This document shows positions 8,912 through 20,476 of a stretch of 64,000 nucleotides of DNA, in pieces (position 1 is the first letter of the stretch; every line of letters begins with the position of its first letter). A program made the position numbers and the translations under genes. The notes under the pieces are model-generated. The model did not search any database, was not told the DNA's origin, and saw only the letters and a program-made list of their open reading frames with translations. This DNA is from Pseudomonas jessenii (GTDB lineage: Bacteria > Pseudomonadota > Gammaproteobacteria > Pseudomonadales > Pseudomonadaceae). The stretch covers positions 496,001 to 560,000 of the forward strand of contig NZ_NIWT01000004.1 of assembly GCF_002236115.1 (NCBI RefSeq), given 5' to 3'.

Positions 8912-9013
8912 CCTGTAGGAGCGAGCTTGCTCGCGATGGTCGTCAACGATAACGCGTTCTTGCCAGAATAACGCGGCGTATTTGAGTTCATCGCGAGCAA
9001 GCTCGCTCCTACA
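8912..9013. repeat. REP pair, inverted (GCGAT ends inward)
   Basis: CCTGTAGGAGCGAGC-TTGCTCGCGATGG and TCATCGCGAGCAAGC-TCGCTCCTACA, about 48 bases apart, between glnD (upstream) and dapC on the minus strand. Confidence 0.85.
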
Positions 9014-9033
9014 AAAGGCGGGCCGTTGTTAAG

Positions 9034-11736
9034 TCAGATGCTGATGCGCGACAGTTTGATATCAGGTTCCTGGTTGACGCTCAGTTGTTCGACGATCGCA
9101 TCCTGCAGGCGGCTGCACAGCAGCGGGTCGGACAACGGCTGATTGTTGGCGTCGGTGATGAAGAACACGTCTTCCACGCGTTCGCCGAGGGTGGCGATCT
9201 TGGCGTTCTGCAAAGACAGATCGAACTCCAGGAAGATCGTGCCAATCCGCGCCAGCAGGCCCGGGCGGTCGGGCGCGGTGAGTTCCAGTACCGTCACCGG
9301 GCGCTGGGCGTCGTTGTGGATCGTCACTTGTGGTGCAAAGGCGAAATGCTTGAGCTGACGTGGCACCCGGCGCTGGATGATGGTCGGGTAGTTGTCCGGG
9401 TTACGCAGGGCTTCGGTCAGACCCTCGCGGATCTGTTTGACCCGCGCCGGATTATCGCCAATCGAGTCGCCGTCGGTGTCGAGCACGATATAGGTGTCGA
9501 GGGTGAACTGGCTGCTGGAGGTGATGACCCGGGCGTCGTGAATGTTCAGGTTGAGCTGGTCCATCGTTGCCACGGTCACGGCAAAGAAGTCGTGCTGGTC
9601 CGGGGCATAGATGAAGATCTGCGTGCCACCTTCGAACTCGCGCTGGGTGGTTTCCTTGACCAGCACCAGTGGTCCGCCGTCGGCCGGTTGCTGGAGTATC
9701 GCGTCGCTGTGCCAGGCCACGTCGCCGGCGGTGTGGCGCAGGAAATAGTCATCACCCAACTGCGCCCACAATTGCTCGACATCGTCCGGGTCGGTGCCGC
9801 CGCGCACCAGGATATCCAGGGCGGCGCTCTGGGTCTGGCGGATCTGCTCTTCGCGATCCACCGGGTTCTCCAGGCCACGGCGCAGGGCGCGCTTGGTCTC
9901 GGTGTAGAGCTGGCGCAGCAGGCTGGCGCGCCAGGAGTTCCACAGGGTCGGGTTGGTGGCGTTGATGTCGGCGACAGTCAGCACATACAGGTAGTCGAGG
10001 CGGGTTTCGTCGCCAACGATCTGGGCGAAATCGTGGATCACCTGCGGGTCGGACAAGTCCTTGCGCTGGGCGGTGGTCGACATCACCAGGTGGTTTTGCA
10101 CCAGCCACACGATCAGGCGACTGTCCCACGTGGGCAGTTGATGACGCTGGCAAAAGGCCTCGGCATCCACGGCACCGATGTCCGAGTGATCGCCATGCCG
10201 GCCTTTGCCGATGTCGTGGTACAGGCCGGCCATGTAGATCAGCTCGGGCTTGGGCAGCTTGCCCATGACTTTGCTGGCCAGCGGGAATTTTTCCGACACC
10301 TGGGTGTACTGCAACTTACGCAGGTGTTTGATCAGGTTCAGGGTGTGGGCATCGACCGTATAGATGTGGAACAGGTCGTGTTGCATCTGCCCGACGATAA
10401 AGCCGAATTCGGGCAGATAACGCCCAAGGATGCCGTAACGGTTCATTCGCCGCAGGTTGCGGTGGATGCCGATCTTGCATTTGAACAATTCGATAAACAG
10501 GCTGGTGTTGCGAATATCGTTGCGGAAGTCGTCGTCGATCAGGTGGCGGTGTTCCCGCAGCAGGCGAATGGTGTCGGCGCGCACACCCTTGATTTCGGGC
10601 TGCTGGGCCATCAGCACGAAGATTTCGAGCATGGCGAACGGCGTGCGGCGAAAGACGTTGTCGTTGCGTGCCTCGATGTAGCCGTCATGCAACTGGAAAC
10701 GCGAGTTGATCGGCTGCGGTGGCGCTTCGTCTTCCGGTGCGAGGATGACTTCCTCGAAGTGCTGGATGATCAGGTCGCTGAGTTGGGCGATGCTCATGAC
10801 CACCCGATAATACTGTTGCATGAAATTTTCGATGGCTTGCTTGGCGTCGTCGCCTTTGAAGCCCAGCAGCCCGGCAATGGTGCGCTGGTGATCGAACAGC
10901 AGGCGGTCTTCGGCGCGGCCGGCCAGCATGTGCAGGGCATAGCGAACCTTCCACAGGAACTCCTGGGAGGAGGCGAGCAGGGCGTTTTCGCTCTCTACCA
11001 GGAACCCTTCGCCTGCCAGTGCCCGCAGGTTCAGGGTGCCGTATTCGCGACGGGCCACCCACAGAATCGTCTGGATATCCCGCAGGCCGCCGGGTGAGCC
11101 TTTGACGTTGGGTTCCAGGTTGTATTCGGTGTCGTTGTACTTGTGGTGGCGAGCCTTTTGTTCGGCATGCTTGGCCAGGAAGAAGTCCTTGCTCGGCCAC
11201 ATGTGCCCGGTGCTGGTGACGTCCAGCATGCGCTGGCGCAAACGCTCGGGGCCGGCGATGGTGCGGCTTTCCATCAGGTTGGTGACGACCGTCAGGTCGG
11301 CGCGGGCCTCGACGGCGCATTCGTCGACCGAGCGAACGCTCTGGCCGACCTCCAGGCCGATGTCCCACAACAGCGTCAGAAAACGCTCGATGGAATCGCG
11401 GAAAACCTCGTGGTCGGCGCTTTCCAGAAGGATCAGCAAGTCGATATCGGAATAAGGGTGCAATTCGCCACGGCCGTAGCCGCCGACCGCGACCAGCGCG
11501 ATGTCGGCGTCCTCGCTCCAGCTGAACTGCTCCCAGGCCTTTTGCAGGATGTTATCGACGAACCAGGCGCGATCCTCGATCAGCCGGCGAATGTCCCGGC
11601 CATTGCGAAAACGCGTGTCGAGCACTTCGCGGGCCTGGCGGATCGCCTTCTTGAAGGCCGCGATCGGGCTTGCCTTCAGGGCCAGTTCAGCCTGGAACTG
11701 GCCGCGGTCGAAGAGTTCGGGATCCACCTGCGGCAT
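9034..11736 (-). CDS. glnD: Bifunctional uridylyltransferase/uridylyl-removing enzyme GlnD
   Basis: 900-residue cytoplasmic nitrogen sensor that uridylylates PII (GlnB/GlnK) when glutamine is low and deuridylylates it when glutamine is high. Domain order: nucleotidyltransferase with [18 protein letters not shown] (residues 85-103), an HD hydrolase domain with [14 protein letters not shown] near residue 510, and two ACT domains at the C-terminus ([16 protein letters not shown] and [16 protein letters not shown]) that bind glutamine. It lies between map and dapC with short gaps, all on the minus strand. Confidence 0.97.
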   Translation of the reverse strand: MPQVDPELFDRGQFQAELALKASPIAAFKKAIRQAREVLDTRFRNGRDIRRLIEDRAWFVDNILQKAWEQFSWSEDADIALVAVGGYGRGELHPYSDIDLLILLESADHEVFRDSIERFLTLLWDIGLEVGQSVRSVDECAVEARADLTVVTNLMESRTIAGPERLRQRMLDVTSTGHMWPSKDFFLAKHAEQKARHHKYNDTEYNLEPNVKGSPGGLRDIQTILWVARREYGTLNLRALAGEGFLVESENALLASSQEFLWKVRYALHMLAGRAEDRLLFDHQRTIAGLLGFKGDDAKQAIENFMQQYYRVVMSIAQLSDLIIQHFEEVILAPEDEAPPQPINSRFQLHDGYIEARNDNVFRRTPFAMLEIFVLMAQQPEIKGVRADTIRLLREHRHLIDDDFRNDIRNTSLFIELFKCKIGIHRNLRRMNRYGILGRYLPEFGFIVGQMQHDLFHIYTVDAHTLNLIKHLRKLQYTQVSEKFPLASKVMGKLPKPELIYMAGLYHDIGKGRHGDHSDIGAVDAEAFCQRHQLPTWDSRLIVWLVQNHLVMSTTAQRKDLSDPQVIHDFAQIVGDETRLDYLYVLTVADINATNPTLWNSWRASLLRQLYTETKRALRRGLENPVDREEQIRQTQSAALDILVRGGTDPDDVEQLWAQLGDDYFLRHTAGDVAWHSDAILQQPADGGPLVLVKETTQREFEGGTQIFIYAPDQHDFFAVTVATMDQLNLNIHDARVITSSSQFTLDTYIVLDTDGDSIGDNPARVKQIREGLTEALRNPDNYPTIIQRRVPRQLKHFAFAPQVTIHNDAQRPVTVLELTAPDRPGLLARIGTIFLEFDLSLQNAKIATLGERVEDVFFITDANNQPLSDPLLCSRLQDAIVEQLSVNQEPDIKLSRISI

Positions 11737-11777
11737 CGATTGGCTTTCCTTTCTATAGGCGATGTACGGTAGCGGGA

Positions 11778-12560
11778 TCAGGCCGAAACGCGAGGGATGG
11801 TGTCATCACTGCGCAGGGTGAAGATCTCGTAACCGGTTTCGGTCACCAGCAGGGTGTGTTCCCACTGTGCCGAGAGCTTGCGGTCCTTGGTGATCGCGGT
11901 CCAGCCGTCGCCCAGTACCTTGGTGTCGGCGCGGCCCTGGTTGATCATCGGCTCGATGGTGAAGGTCATGCCGGCCTTGAGTTCCATGCCGGTGCCGGCG
12001 CGGCCGTAGTGCAGGATCTGCGGCTCCTCGTGGAACACCTTGCCGATACCATGGCCGCAGAATTCGCGAACCACCGAGAAGCCGTTCTTTTCCGCATGCT
12101 TCTGGATAATTTCGCCGATGTCGCCCAGGCGGCAGCCGGGTTTGACGATCTCGATCGCCTTGTACATGCATTCCTGGGTCACCTGGGACAGGCGCTCGGC
12201 CCAGACAGGTACGTTGCCGACGTGGAACATCCGGCTGGTATCACCGTGGAAACCGTCCTTGATGACGGTGACGTCGATGTTCAGGGTGTCGCCATCTTTG
12301 AGCGGCTTGTCGTTTGGAATGCCATGGCAGACCACATGGTTGATCGACGTGCAGATCGACTTTGGATAGCCCTTGTAATTGAGCGGGGCCGGGATGGCTT
12401 TCTGCTCATTGACGATGTAGTCGTGGCAGATCTGGTTCAGTTGATCGGTGGTAACGCCCGGCTTGACGTATTCGGCAATCATTTCCAGCACATCGGCGGC
12501 CAGTTTGCCGGCGATACGCATTTTGGCGATATCCTCGGGAGTTTTGAGGGTGACGGTCAT
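11778..12560 (-). CDS. map: Type I methionine aminopeptidase
   Basis: Removes the initiator methionine from nascent proteins with small second residues. 260 residues with the pita-bread fold metal ligands in order: Asp in [22 protein letters not shown], His in [16 protein letters not shown], Glu in FTIEPMIN and Glu in [12 protein letters not shown]. It is divergent from rpsB, as in most gammaproteobacteria, and is followed by glnD after 41 bases. Confidence 0.97.
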   Translation of the reverse strand: MTVTLKTPEDIAKMRIAGKLAADVLEMIAEYVKPGVTTDQLNQICHDYIVNEQKAIPAPLNYKGYPKSICTSINHVVCHGIPNDKPLKDGDTLNIDVTVIKDGFHGDTSRMFHVGNVPVWAERLSQVTQECMYKAIEIVKPGCRLGDIGEIIQKHAEKNGFSVVREFCGHGIGKVFHEEPQILHYGRAGTGMELKAGMTFTIEPMINQGRADTKVLGDGWTAITKDRKLSAQWEHTLLVTETGYEIFTLRSDDTIPRVSA

Positions 12561-12763
12561 ACAGGCTCTCTCTGCGCCAGGCGGCGCTTTCTAAACGGAA
12601 GGGGCAATGCGCGATCGAACTTCGCGGCCCTGAAAAATACGATTCTACCAGACGATCAACGCAAATCTGCGGCCGTGTGCATCGCTTCTCTCTATAGAAT
12701 GGTGCATTCTTGGCGGATTCCAAGGGGTGGAACAAAACGCTCGCCAGGATTTCAGAATCCGGG

Positions 12764-12931
12764 TTCCGTTTTGTCCTGTCTTGTGATATAAAATGCGCCG
12801 CTTTCCGGGGATGTCCCGGGAAGCCTAAATCCACACACGTGTCGACACGATGACCTGGGTGCCTTCAGCTGATGCTGCTGGTTGGTCATTGGGATACGTG
12901 GAGGCCAAACCCGACTTATTAAGGAACTATC
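12764..12931 (+). promoter_or_regulatory. rpsB promoter and structured leader
   Basis: TTCCGT (12764-12769), 17 bases, then TATAAA (12787-12792) form a likely promoter. It would give a leader of about 130 bases before rpsB, with an early GC-rich hairpin (12801-12822, CCGGGG / CCCGGG). rpsB leaders of gammaproteobacteria are known sites of S2 autoregulation, so this leader is a candidate; I cannot show binding. The rest of the gap (12561-12763) carries the map upstream region and no gene that I see. Confidence 0.5.
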
Positions 12932-13669
12932 ATGTCCCAAGTCAACATGCGCGATATGCTGAAGGCCGGTGTGCACTTCGGTCACCAGACCCGTTACTGG
13001 AACCCGAAAATGGGCAAGTACATTTTCGGTGCGCGTAACAAGATCCACATCATCAACCTTGAAAAAACCCTGCCAATGTTCAACGAAGCTCTGACTTTCG
13101 TAGAGCGTCTGGCCCAGGGCAAAAACAAGATTCTGTTCGTCGGCACCAAGCGTTCCGCTGGCAAGATCGTTGCTGAAGAAGCAGCACGTTGCGGTTCGCC
13201 GTACGTCGATCACCGCTGGTTGGGCGGCATGCTGACCAACTTCAAGACCATCCGTGCTTCCATCAAGCGTCTGCGTGACCTTGAAGTACAAGCCGAAGAC
13301 GGTACTTTCGCCAAGCTGACCAAGAAAGAAGCGCTGATGCGCACTCGTGACCTGGAAAAGCTGGATCGTTCCCTGGGTGGTATCAAGGATATGGGCGGTC
13401 TGCCAGACGCTCTGTTCGTTATCGACGTTGATCACGAGCGCATCGCGATCACCGAAGCCAACAAGCTGGGCATCCCGGTTATCGGCGTAGTCGATACCAA
13501 CAGCAGCCCGGAAGGCGTTGACTACATCATCCCAGGCAACGATGACGCAATCCGCGCTATCCAGTTGTACATGGGTTCGATGGCTGACGCTGTCATCCGC
13601 GGTCGCAACAATGTTGCCGGCGGCACCGAAGTTTTCGTTGAAGAAGCTCCGGTAGCAGCAGCTGAGTAA
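12932..13669 (+). CDS. rpsB: 30S ribosomal protein S2
   Basis: 245 residues with the S2 signatures [22 protein letters not shown] at the start (residues 4-25) and the conserved [36 protein letters not shown] segment. Binds the back of the 30S subunit with S1. AAGGA lies just upstream of the ATG. Followed by tsf, the universal arrangement. Confidence 0.98.
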   Translation: MSQVNMRDMLKAGVHFGHQTRYWNPKMGKYIFGARNKIHIINLEKTLPMFNEALTFVERLAQGKNKILFVGTKRSAGKIVAEEAARCGSPYVDHRWLGGMLTNFKTIRASIKRLRDLEVQAEDGTFAKLTKKEALMRTRDLEKLDRSLGGIKDMGGLPDALFVIDVDHERIAITEANKLGIPVIGVVDTNSSPEGVDYIIPGNDDAIRAIQLYMGSMADAVIRGRNNVAGGTEVFVEEAPVAAAE

Positions 13670-13697
13670 TTGACGCCTTGGCGTTGACTCAGTAAGC

Positions 13698-13722
13698 AAA
13701 AAGGGGGCTTGGCCCCCTTTTT
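13698..13722 (+). terminator. rpsB-tsf intercistronic terminator/attenuator
   Basis: AAAAAGGGGGC, loop TTG, GCCCCCTTTTT: an 11-bp stem with a T-tract 28 bases after rpsB. In relatives rpsB and tsf are co-transcribed with partial termination here, so this probably lowers tsf relative to rpsB. The 136 bases after it up to tsf may also contain a second promoter. Confidence 0.85.
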
Positions 13723-13858
13723 GCCACCTCGAAAACCATTTGTCGGCGCCCACTGCTCTATCTGTAACGTGCGGCAGCTAACAAGGGTGGTTCGGGAAGA
13801 ATTGATCGCCCGTTCGATCGGGTGGAATGGTTGAAAACCTATCCAAGAGGATTTTGAA

Positions 13859-14722
13859 ATGGCAGAGATTACTGCAGCGTTGGTCAAAGAACTGCGCGAG
13901 CGTACTGGCGAAGGCATGATGGACTGCAAAAAGGCCTTGACCAAGGCTGGCGGCGACATCGAGAAAGCCATTGATGACATGCGTGCTTCGGGCGCCATCA
14001 AGGCTGCCAAGAAAGCCGGCAACGTTGCCGCTGAAGGCGCTATCGCCATCAAGGCTGACGACAAGGCAGCCGTGCTGCTGGAAGTTAACTCGCAGACCGA
14101 CTTCCTGGCCCTGCAAGACGACTTCAAGAACTTCGTTGCTGCCTGCGTAGAAAAAGCCTTCGACGAAAAACTGACCGACGCAGCTCCGCTGATCGCCGCT
14201 CAGGAATCGGCTCGTGAAGCTCTGGTCGCCAAAGTAGGCGAGAACGTCAATATTCGTCGCCTGGTACGCGTAGAGGGCGACGTTGTCGGCACCTACCTGC
14301 ACGGTAACAAGATCGGTGTTGCTGTTGTTCTCAAGGGCGGCGATGTTCAGCTGGCCAAAGAGATCGCCATGCACGTGGCGGCAAGCAACCCTGAGTTCCT
14401 GCTGCCATCGCAGGTTTCGCCAGAAGCCATCGAGCGCGAGAAGGGCGTTTTCCTGACCCTGAACGAAGACAAGATGAAAGGCAAGCCAGCTGAAATCGTC
14501 GAGAAGATGATCGCCGGCCGTATCACCAAGTTCCTGGCTGAAGCCAGCCTGGTAGAGCAAGCTTTTGTGATGAACCCGGAAGTCACCGTTGGTGCCCTGG
14601 CCAAGAAAGCCGGCGCTGAAATCGTTTCCTTCACTTACTTCAAAGTAGGCGAAGGCATCGAGAAGCCAGTGGACAACTTCGCAGAAGAAGTTGCTGCCCA
14701 GCTGGCTGCCGCCAAGCAATAA
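13859..14722 (+). CDS. tsf: Translation elongation factor Ts
   Basis: 287-residue guanine nucleotide exchange factor for EF-Tu. The N-terminal TS-N/UBA-like domain (LVKELRERTGEGMMDCKKAL) is followed by the EF-Tu-contacting TDFLALQDDF motif (TDFV in most). AGAGGA precedes the ATG. Confidence 0.98.
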   Translation: MAEITAALVKELRERTGEGMMDCKKALTKAGGDIEKAIDDMRASGAIKAAKKAGNVAAEGAIAIKADDKAAVLLEVNSQTDFLALQDDFKNFVAACVEKAFDEKLTDAAPLIAAQESAREALVAKVGENVNIRRLVRVEGDVVGTYLHGNKIGVAVVLKGGDVQLAKEIAMHVAASNPEFLLPSQVSPEAIEREKGVFLTLNEDKMKGKPAEIVEKMIAGRITKFLAEASLVEQAFVMNPEVTVGALAKKAGAEIVSFTYFKVGEGIEKPVDNFAEEVAAQLAAAKQ

Positions 14723-14746
14723 GACGGTTTTTTAACTGTCGCCCAG

Positions 14747-14780
14747 AAGAGGCTGCCCGCTCACGCGCGCAGCCTCTTTT
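14747..14780 (+). terminator. Terminator behind tsf
   Basis: AAGAGGCTGC and GCAGCCTCTT pair across a 12-base loop, followed by TT, 24 bases after the tsf stop. The 156-base gap to pyrH beyond it contains an AT-rich stretch just before the pyrH ribosome site and presumably the promoter of the pyrH block. Confidence 0.8.
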
Positions 14781-14936
14781 CAGATGGGGTATCAATTTTT
14801 ATTTGGTTTCCCTTTGGAACTGGCTTACAAAGCCATGTTCCGATGGCGCTGAAGCAGTGCCAAGCTAGAGTGAGCGTCAGCTGTAAAACAGCTCGCAAAG
14901 AATTTTTTTTTAAATACGCCGCAGGAGAGATTCGCA

Positions 14937-15680
14937 ATGGCTCAGCAGGGCAGTGGTTATCAGGCTCGCTATAAACGCATTCTACTCAAGCTTAGCGGCG
15001 AGGCCCTGATGGGCTCGGAAGAGTTCGGGATCGATCCGAAAGTTCTGGATCGCATGGCATTGGAAGTTGGCCAGCTGGTCGGCATCGGCGTTCAGGTTGG
15101 TCTGGTTATCGGTGGTGGCAACCTGTTCCGCGGTGAAGCGCTGAGCAAGGCTGGCATGGACCGGGTCACCGGCGACCACATGGGCATGCTGGCCACTGTG
15201 ATGAACGCCCTGGCGATGCGCGACGCCCTTGAGCGCGCCAACATCTCGGCCATCGTGATGTCCGCTATTTCCATGGTTGGCGTGACCGATCACTACGATC
15301 GTCGCAAGGCCATGCGTCACCTGAATTCCAAGGACGTGGTGATTTTCGCGGCCGGTACCGGCAACCCGTTCTTTACGACGGATTCGGCAGCCTGTCTGCG
15401 TGCAATCGAAATCGATGCCGATGTCGTGCTCAAGGCGACCAAGGTCGATGGTGTCTACACCGCTGACCCGTTCAAAGACCCGCATGCCGAGAAGTTCGAT
15501 CATCTGACTTATGATGAAGTGCTGGATCGCAAGCTGGGTGTGATGGATCTGACGGCCATTTGCCTGTGCCGCGACCACAAGATGCCACTACGCGTATTTA
15601 ACATGAACAAGCCCGGCGCCCTGCTGAATATCGTACACGGCGGCGCTGAAGGGACCCTGATCGAGGAAGGCGAACAATGA
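14937..15680 (+). CDS. pyrH: UMP kinase
   Basis: 247-residue amino acid kinase-fold enzyme phosphorylating UMP to UDP with ATP; a hexamer activated by GTP and inhibited by UTP in relatives. [12 protein letters not shown] at residues 15-26 is the phosphate-binding start and [10 protein letters not shown] (about 60-69) the glycine-rich loop. GCAGGAGAG precedes the ATG. The stop overlaps the frr start by four bases. Confidence 0.97.
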   Translation: MAQQGSGYQARYKRILLKLSGEALMGSEEFGIDPKVLDRMALEVGQLVGIGVQVGLVIGGGNLFRGEALSKAGMDRVTGDHMGMLATVMNALAMRDALERANISAIVMSAISMVGVTDHYDRRKAMRHLNSKDVVIFAAGTGNPFFTTDSAACLRAIEIDADVVLKATKVDGVYTADPFKDPHAEKFDHLTYDEVLDRKLGVMDLTAICLCRDHKMPLRVFNMNKPGALLNIVHGGAEGTLIEEGEQ

Positions 15681-16234
15681 TCAACGAAATCAAGAAAGAC
15701 GCTAAAGAGCGCATGCAGAAGTCTGTGGAGTCCCTGTCGCACAACTTCGGCCGCATCCGTACCGGCCAGGCGCACCCGAGCATCCTGGAAGGCGTGATGG
15801 TGCCGTACTACGGCGCTGACACCCCGATCAAGCAAGTGGCCAACATCACCGTCAAGGACGCCCGCACCCTGCAAGTCGTTGCCTTCGAGCGCAACATGCT
15901 CGGCGCAGTCGACAAGGCTATCGGCAGTGCAGGTCTGAACTTGAACCCGACCAACCTCGGCGAGCTGCTGCTGATCAGCATGCCGGCCCTGACCGAAGAA
16001 ACCCGCCGCGGTTTCACCAAGCAGGCCCGTGACGTGGCTGAAGACGCTCGTGTTGCCGTGCGCAACATCCGTCGCGATGCCAACAGCTCGTTGAAAGACC
16101 TGGTCAAAGAAAAAGAGATCAGCGAAGACGAAGAGCGTCGCGCCACTGGCGAGATCGACGACCTGACCAAGAAATTCGTGGCTGAAATCGACGCGAAGCT
16201 GGCAGAGAAAGAAAAAGACCTGATGGCCGTATAA
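15677..16234 (+). CDS. frr: Ribosome recycling factor
   Basis: 185 residues. With EF-G it splits post-termination ribosomes. The family pattern is visible in [23 protein letters not shown] and in the long charged helix [19 protein letters not shown] near residues 125-143. Translationally coupled to pyrH through an ATGA overlap. Confidence 0.98.
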   Translation: MINEIKKDAKERMQKSVESLSHNFGRIRTGQAHPSILEGVMVPYYGADTPIKQVANITVKDARTLQVVAFERNMLGAVDKAIGSAGLNLNPTNLGELLLISMPALTEETRRGFTKQARDVAEDARVAVRNIRRDANSSLKDLVKEKEISEDEERRATGEIDDLTKKFVAEIDAKLAEKEKDLMAV

Positions 16235-16247
16235 GGGTCGCGTTTTC

Positions 16248-17003
16248 ATGGAAAAGACTAAGCAGACTGCACCGTCCGCGGTGCCGCGCCATGTCGCGAT
16301 CATCATGGATGGTAACAATCGCTGGGCGAAAAAACGCTTTATGCCAGGTGTCGCCGGGCATAAAGCGGGCGTGGATGCGGTACGTGCAGTCATTGAAGTC
16401 TGCGCCGAGGCCAAGGTCGAAGTGCTGACCCTGTTCGCCTTCTCCAGCGAGAACTGGCAACGTCCGGCCGATGAGGTCAGCGCTTTGATGGATCTGTTCT
16501 TCAAGGCGCTGCGTCGTGAGGCCAAGCGCCTCAACGACAACAACATCAGCCTGCGCATCATTGGTGACCGCTCGCGTTTTCATCCTGAGCTGCAGGCTGC
16601 CATGCGTGAAGCCGAGGCCATGACGGTTGGTGCCAATCGTTTTGTTCTGCAGATCGCCGCCAATTACGGCGGTCAGTGGGATATCGCGCAAGCTGCGCAA
16701 CGACTGGCGCGAGAAGTTCAGGCCGGGCACTTGCGTCCGGAAGACATCACGCCTGATCTGCTGCAGACCTGCCTGGTCACGGGCGATCTGCCGTTGCCGG
16801 ACCTGTGCATCCGCACCGGTGGCGAGCACCGCATCAGCAACTTCCTGCTCTGGCAACTGGCCTATGCCGAGTTGTATTTCTCCGACCTGTTCTGGCCGGA
16901 CTTCAAACACGATGCCATGCGCAATGCGCTGGCCGATTTTGCTTCCCGCCAGCGCCGCTTCGGTAAAACGAGCGAGCAGGTCGAGGCTGGAGCCCGGGTT
17001 TAA
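16248..17003 (+). CDS. uppS: Di-trans,poly-cis-undecaprenyl-diphosphate synthase
   Basis: Cis-prenyltransferase (251 residues) that adds eight isoprenyl units to farnesyl diphosphate to make the C55 carrier for peptidoglycan and O-antigen. Catalytic Asp in VAIIMDGNNRWAKKR (about residue 26), ASSENW-type FAFSSENWQRP, and the C-terminal DLCIRTGGEHRISNFLLWQLAYAE (written DLCIRTGGEHRISNF-LLWQLAYAE). Its stop shares bases with the cdsA start (TAATG). Confidence 0.97.
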   Translation: MEKTKQTAPSAVPRHVAIIMDGNNRWAKKRFMPGVAGHKAGVDAVRAVIEVCAEAKVEVLTLFAFSSENWQRPADEVSALMDLFFKALRREAKRLNDNNISLRIIGDRSRFHPELQAAMREAEAMTVGANRFVLQIAANYGGQWDIAQAAQRLAREVQAGHLRPEDITPDLLQTCLVTGDLPLPDLCIRTGGEHRISNFLLWQLAYAELYFSDLFWPDFKHDAMRNALADFASRQRRFGKTSEQVEAGARV

Positions 17004-17809
17004 TGCTTAAACAACGAATCATCACCGCACTGATCCTGCTGCCGATTGCCTTGTGCGGATTCTTTCTGCTTGAAGGTTCCGGTTTTGCACTGTTCATCGG
17101 GCTGGTCGTGACCCTTGGTGCCTGGGAATGGGCGCGTCTGGCGGGTTTTGCCACTCAAGCGTACCGCGTTGGCTATGCCGCTGTGGTCGCTCTGGTGCTG
17201 TTCCTCATGTACATCCTGCCCGGCCTCGCGCCTTGGGTATTGGGCGCTTCAGTGCTGTGGTGGGCAGTGGCGACGTATCTGGTGCTGACCTATCCGCGCT
17301 CGAGCGAGCAATGGTCCAGTGCGGCGACCAAGTTGGTGATCGGCCTGTTGATTCTGCTGCCGGCCTGGCAAGGTCTGGTGCAGATCAAGCAATACCCGTT
17401 GGGTAACTGGCTGATCATGGCGGTGATGGTGTTGGTCTGGGGTGCCGATATTGGCGCCTACTTCTCCGGTCGCGCTTTCGGCAAACGCAAGCTCGCACCA
17501 CAGGTCAGTCCGGGCAAAAGCTGGGAGGGCGTGTACGGTGGTCTCGCGCTGAGCCTGGTGATTACCACAATCGTTGGTCTGGTACGCGACTGGACGGTGG
17601 CGGAGCTGCTCAAAGGGTTGATCGGTGCCGCGCTGATCGTGTTCATTTCGGTGGTGGGTGATCTCACTGAAAGCATGTTCAAGCGTCAGTCCGGGATCAA
17701 GGACAGCAGTAATCTGCTTCCGGGTCACGGCGGCGTGCTGGATCGTATCGACAGCCTGACGGCAGCGATTCCGGTGTTTGCGGTGCTGCTGTGGATGGCT
17801 GCACCATGA
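17003..17809 (+). CDS. cdsA: Phosphatidate cytidylyltransferase
   Basis: Integral inner-membrane enzyme making CDP-diacylglycerol from phosphatidate and CTP. 268 residues, seven or eight hydrophobic segments, and the C-terminal CDP-DAG signature [21 protein letters not shown] ([14 protein letters not shown] / SGIKDSS) followed by [14 protein letters not shown]. Overlaps uppS at the start and dxr at the end (ATGA). Confidence 0.97.
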   Translation: MLKQRIITALILLPIALCGFFLLEGSGFALFIGLVVTLGAWEWARLAGFATQAYRVGYAAVVALVLFLMYILPGLAPWVLGASVLWWAVATYLVLTYPRSSEQWSSAATKLVIGLLILLPAWQGLVQIKQYPLGNWLIMAVMVLVWGADIGAYFSGRAFGKRKLAPQVSPGKSWEGVYGGLALSLVITTIVGLVRDWTVAELLKGLIGAALIVFISVVGDLTESMFKRQSGIKDSSNLLPGHGGVLDRIDSLTAAIPVFAVLLWMAAP

Positions 17810-18996
17810 GCCGCCCGCAACAGATTACCGTTCTGGGGGCGACCGGCTCGATTGGCCTGAGCACGCTCGACGTCATCGCTCGTCACCCTGATCGATATCA
17901 GGTCTTTGCCTTGACTGGCTTCACCCGCTTGAGTGAATTGCTGGCGCTCTGCGTGCGCCATGTCCCGCGATTTGCCGTGGTGCCTGAGATCGCAGCTGCC
18001 CGCACCCTGCAAGATGATTTGCGCGCGGCGGGTCTCTCGACCCGTGTTCTGGTGGGTGAGGAAGGTTTGTGTCAGGTCGCTTCCGATCCGGAAGTCGATA
18101 CGGTCATGGCGGCCATCGTCGGTGCGGCGGGTTTGCGCCCGACACTGGCGGCGGTGGAGACCGGCAAGAAAATTCTGCTGGCCAATAAAGAGGCGCTGGT
18201 CATGTCCGGCGCGCTGTTCATGCAGGCCGTGCGCAAGAGCGGTTCGGTGTTGCTGCCGATCGATAGCGAGCACAACGCCATTTTCCAGTGCATGCCGCTC
18301 GATTATGCCCGTGGCCTTGAGGTGGTTGGCGTACGTCGGATTCTGCTGACGGCTTCCGGCGGTCCGTTTCGACAGACGCCCATGGCGGAGCTGGCGAATG
18401 TTTCTCCCGATCAGGCGTGTGCTCATCCGAACTGGTCCATGGGGCGAAAAATCTCCGTCGACTCGGCCAGCATGATGAACAAGGGGCTTGAGTTGATCGA
18501 AGCCTGCTGGCTGTTCGATGCCAAGCCTTCGCAGGTGGAGGTGGTGATTCACCCGCAAAGTGTGATCCATTCGCTGGTCGACTACGTCGATGGTTCTGTT
18601 CTGGCACAGCTGGGTAATCCGGACATGCGCACGCCCATCGCCAATGCCCTGGCCTGGCCGGAGCGGATTGACTCGGGTGTGGCGCCGCTGGACCTGTTTG
18701 CCATTGCGCGGCTGGACTTCCAGGCGCCCGATGAAGAACGTTTTCCGTGCCTGCGTCTGGCTCGTCAGGCGGCCGAAGCGGGTAACAGCGCGCCAGCCAT
18801 GCTCAATGCGGCGAACGAAGTGGCGGTAGCGGCATTTCTCGACGAACGGGTTCGTTACCCGGAAATCGCGAGTATCATCGAGGAAGTACTGAATCTGGAG
18901 CCCGTAGTGGCGGTGGATGATCTCGATGCAGTGTTCACGGCAGACGCGAAGGCCCGATTGCTGGCCGGACAATGGTTGAGCCGTCACGGGCGGTAA
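17806..18996 (+). CDS. dxr: 1-deoxy-D-xylulose 5-phosphate reductoisomerase
   Basis: Second enzyme of the MEP isoprenoid pathway: DXP plus NADPH to MEP. 396 residues with the NADPH motif [13 protein letters not shown] (residues 11-23), the metal-binding [10 protein letters not shown] and the [10 protein letters not shown] segment. The start at 17806 gives the usual length and an ATGA overlap with cdsA. ispD and ispF of the same pathway are further along the window. Confidence 0.97.
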   Translation: MSRPQQITVLGATGSIGLSTLDVIARHPDRYQVFALTGFTRLSELLALCVRHVPRFAVVPEIAAARTLQDDLRAAGLSTRVLVGEEGLCQVASDPEVDTVMAAIVGAAGLRPTLAAVETGKKILLANKEALVMSGALFMQAVRKSGSVLLPIDSEHNAIFQCMPLDYARGLEVVGVRRILLTASGGPFRQTPMAELANVSPDQACAHPNWSMGRKISVDSASMMNKGLELIEACWLFDAKPSQVEVVIHPQSVIHSLVDYVDGSVLAQLGNPDMRTPIANALAWPERIDSGVAPLDLFAIARLDFQAPDEERFPCLRLARQAAEAGNSAPAMLNAANEVAVAAFLDERVRYPEIASIIEEVLNLEPVVAVDDLDAVFTADAKARLLAGQWLSRHGR

Positions 18997-19049
18997 ATGC
19001 TGCGGATAGTTGGCCCAGGCAGCAGCGGATAGGAATGCGGAGAAAGTAG

Positions 19050-20402
19050 ATGAGCGCGCTCTATATGATTGTCGGCACCCTGGTCGCTCTGGGTGTGCTG
19101 GTTACCTTCCACGAGTTCGGCCATTTTTGGGTCGCGCGTCGCTGTGGGGTCAAAGTGCTGCGTTTCTCCGTAGGCTTCGGCATGCCTTTGCTGCGTTGGC
19201 ACGACAAGCAGGGCACCGAATTTGTCGTCGCCGCCATCCCGTTGGGCGGCTACGTCAAAATGCTCGACGAGCGCGAAGGTGAAGTACCGCTCGATCAGCT
19301 TGATCAATCCTTCAATCGTAAATCCGTTCGTCAGCGCATTGCCATCGTAGCGGCGGGGCCGATTGCCAACTTCCTGCTGGCATTTACGTTCTTCTGGGTA
19401 TTGGCAATGCTCGGCAGCGAGCAGGTGCGTCCGGTCATCGGCGCTGTCGAGTCCGGGAGTATCGCGGCCAAGGCAGGTTTGAGCCCTGGCCAGGAAATCG
19501 TGGCCATTGATGGTGAGGCGACTTCCGGCTGGGCAGCGGTGAACCTGCAACTGGTGCGTCGCCTGGGCGAAAGCGGTTCGTTGCAGATAGTGGTGCACGA
19601 ACAGGGTTCCACGGCCGACTCTCCTCGTGAACTTGTGCTGGACAAGTGGCTCAAAGGGGCTGACGAGCCCGACCCTATCCATTCTTTGGGGATTCGTCCA
19701 TGGCGTCCGGCATTGCCGCCTGTCCTGGCCGAGCTCGATCCAAAGGGGCCGGCCAAGGCTGCCGGCCTGAAGACCGGTGACCGGTTGGTCGCGCTCGATG
19801 GTCGTACGCTCGATGACTGGCAGCAGGTTGTCGATACCGTCCGTATGCATCCTGATACCAAAATCATGCTGCGGGTTGAGCGCGACGGTGCTCAGATCGA
19901 CGTCCCGGTAACACTTGCCGCTCGCGGCGAGAGCAAGTCACCCAGCGGTTATTTGGGGGCAGGGGTGAAAGCGATCGACTGGCCGCCGGAGATGATCCGC
20001 GAGGTCAGCTACGGGCCATTGGCAGCAATTGGCGAGGGGGCTCGACGCACCTGGACCATGAGCGTGCTGACCCTCGATTCACTGAAGAAAATGTTGTTCG
20101 GCGAGCTCTCGGTAAAAAACTTGAGTGGACCGATAACCATTGCTAAAGTGGCGGGCGCTTCGGCCCAGTCGGGTGTTGCTGATTTCCTGAATTTCCTTGC
20201 TTATCTGAGTATTAGCTTGGGCGTTCTGAATTTGTTGCCCATTCCGGTACTGGATGGGGGGCATTTGTTGTTTTATCTGATCGAGTGGGTGCGTGGTCGT
20301 CCCTTGTCAGATCGGGTGCAAGGTTGGGGGATACAGATCGGTATCAGTTTGGTGATCGGGGTGATGTTGCTTGCTCTGGTTAATGATCTGGGTCGACTGT
20401 AA
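19050..20402 (+). CDS. rseP: Site-2 protease RseP (MucP)
   Basis: Inner-membrane zinc metalloprotease of 450 residues that makes the intramembrane cut in the anti-sigma factor MucA/RseA after the first cut by AlgW/DegS, freeing AlgU. HEFGH at residues 21-25 in the first membrane helix, two PDZ domains (about 115-200 and 210-300), and the third zinc ligand region NLLPIPVLDGGHLL near 390. Lies between dxr and bamA, the standard place. Confidence 0.97.
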   Translation: MSALYMIVGTLVALGVLVTFHEFGHFWVARRCGVKVLRFSVGFGMPLLRWHDKQGTEFVVAAIPLGGYVKMLDEREGEVPLDQLDQSFNRKSVRQRIAIVAAGPIANFLLAFTFFWVLAMLGSEQVRPVIGAVESGSIAAKAGLSPGQEIVAIDGEATSGWAAVNLQLVRRLGESGSLQIVVHEQGSTADSPRELVLDKWLKGADEPDPIHSLGIRPWRPALPPVLAELDPKGPAKAAGLKTGDRLVALDGRTLDDWQQVVDTVRMHPDTKIMLRVERDGAQIDVPVTLAARGESKSPSGYLGAGVKAIDWPPEMIREVSYGPLAAIGEGARRTWTMSVLTLDSLKKMLFGELSVKNLSGPITIAKVAGASAQSGVADFLNFLAYLSISLGVLNLLPIPVLDGGHLLFYLIEWVRGRPLSDRVQGWGIQIGISLVIGVMLLALVNDLGRL

Positions 20403-20476
20403 CGCTTCGCTGAATTGCGAATCTGCCGCATTTTGCGGCAGTTTGTTTATTGCCAGTTGGAATAAGAAAGGACTTC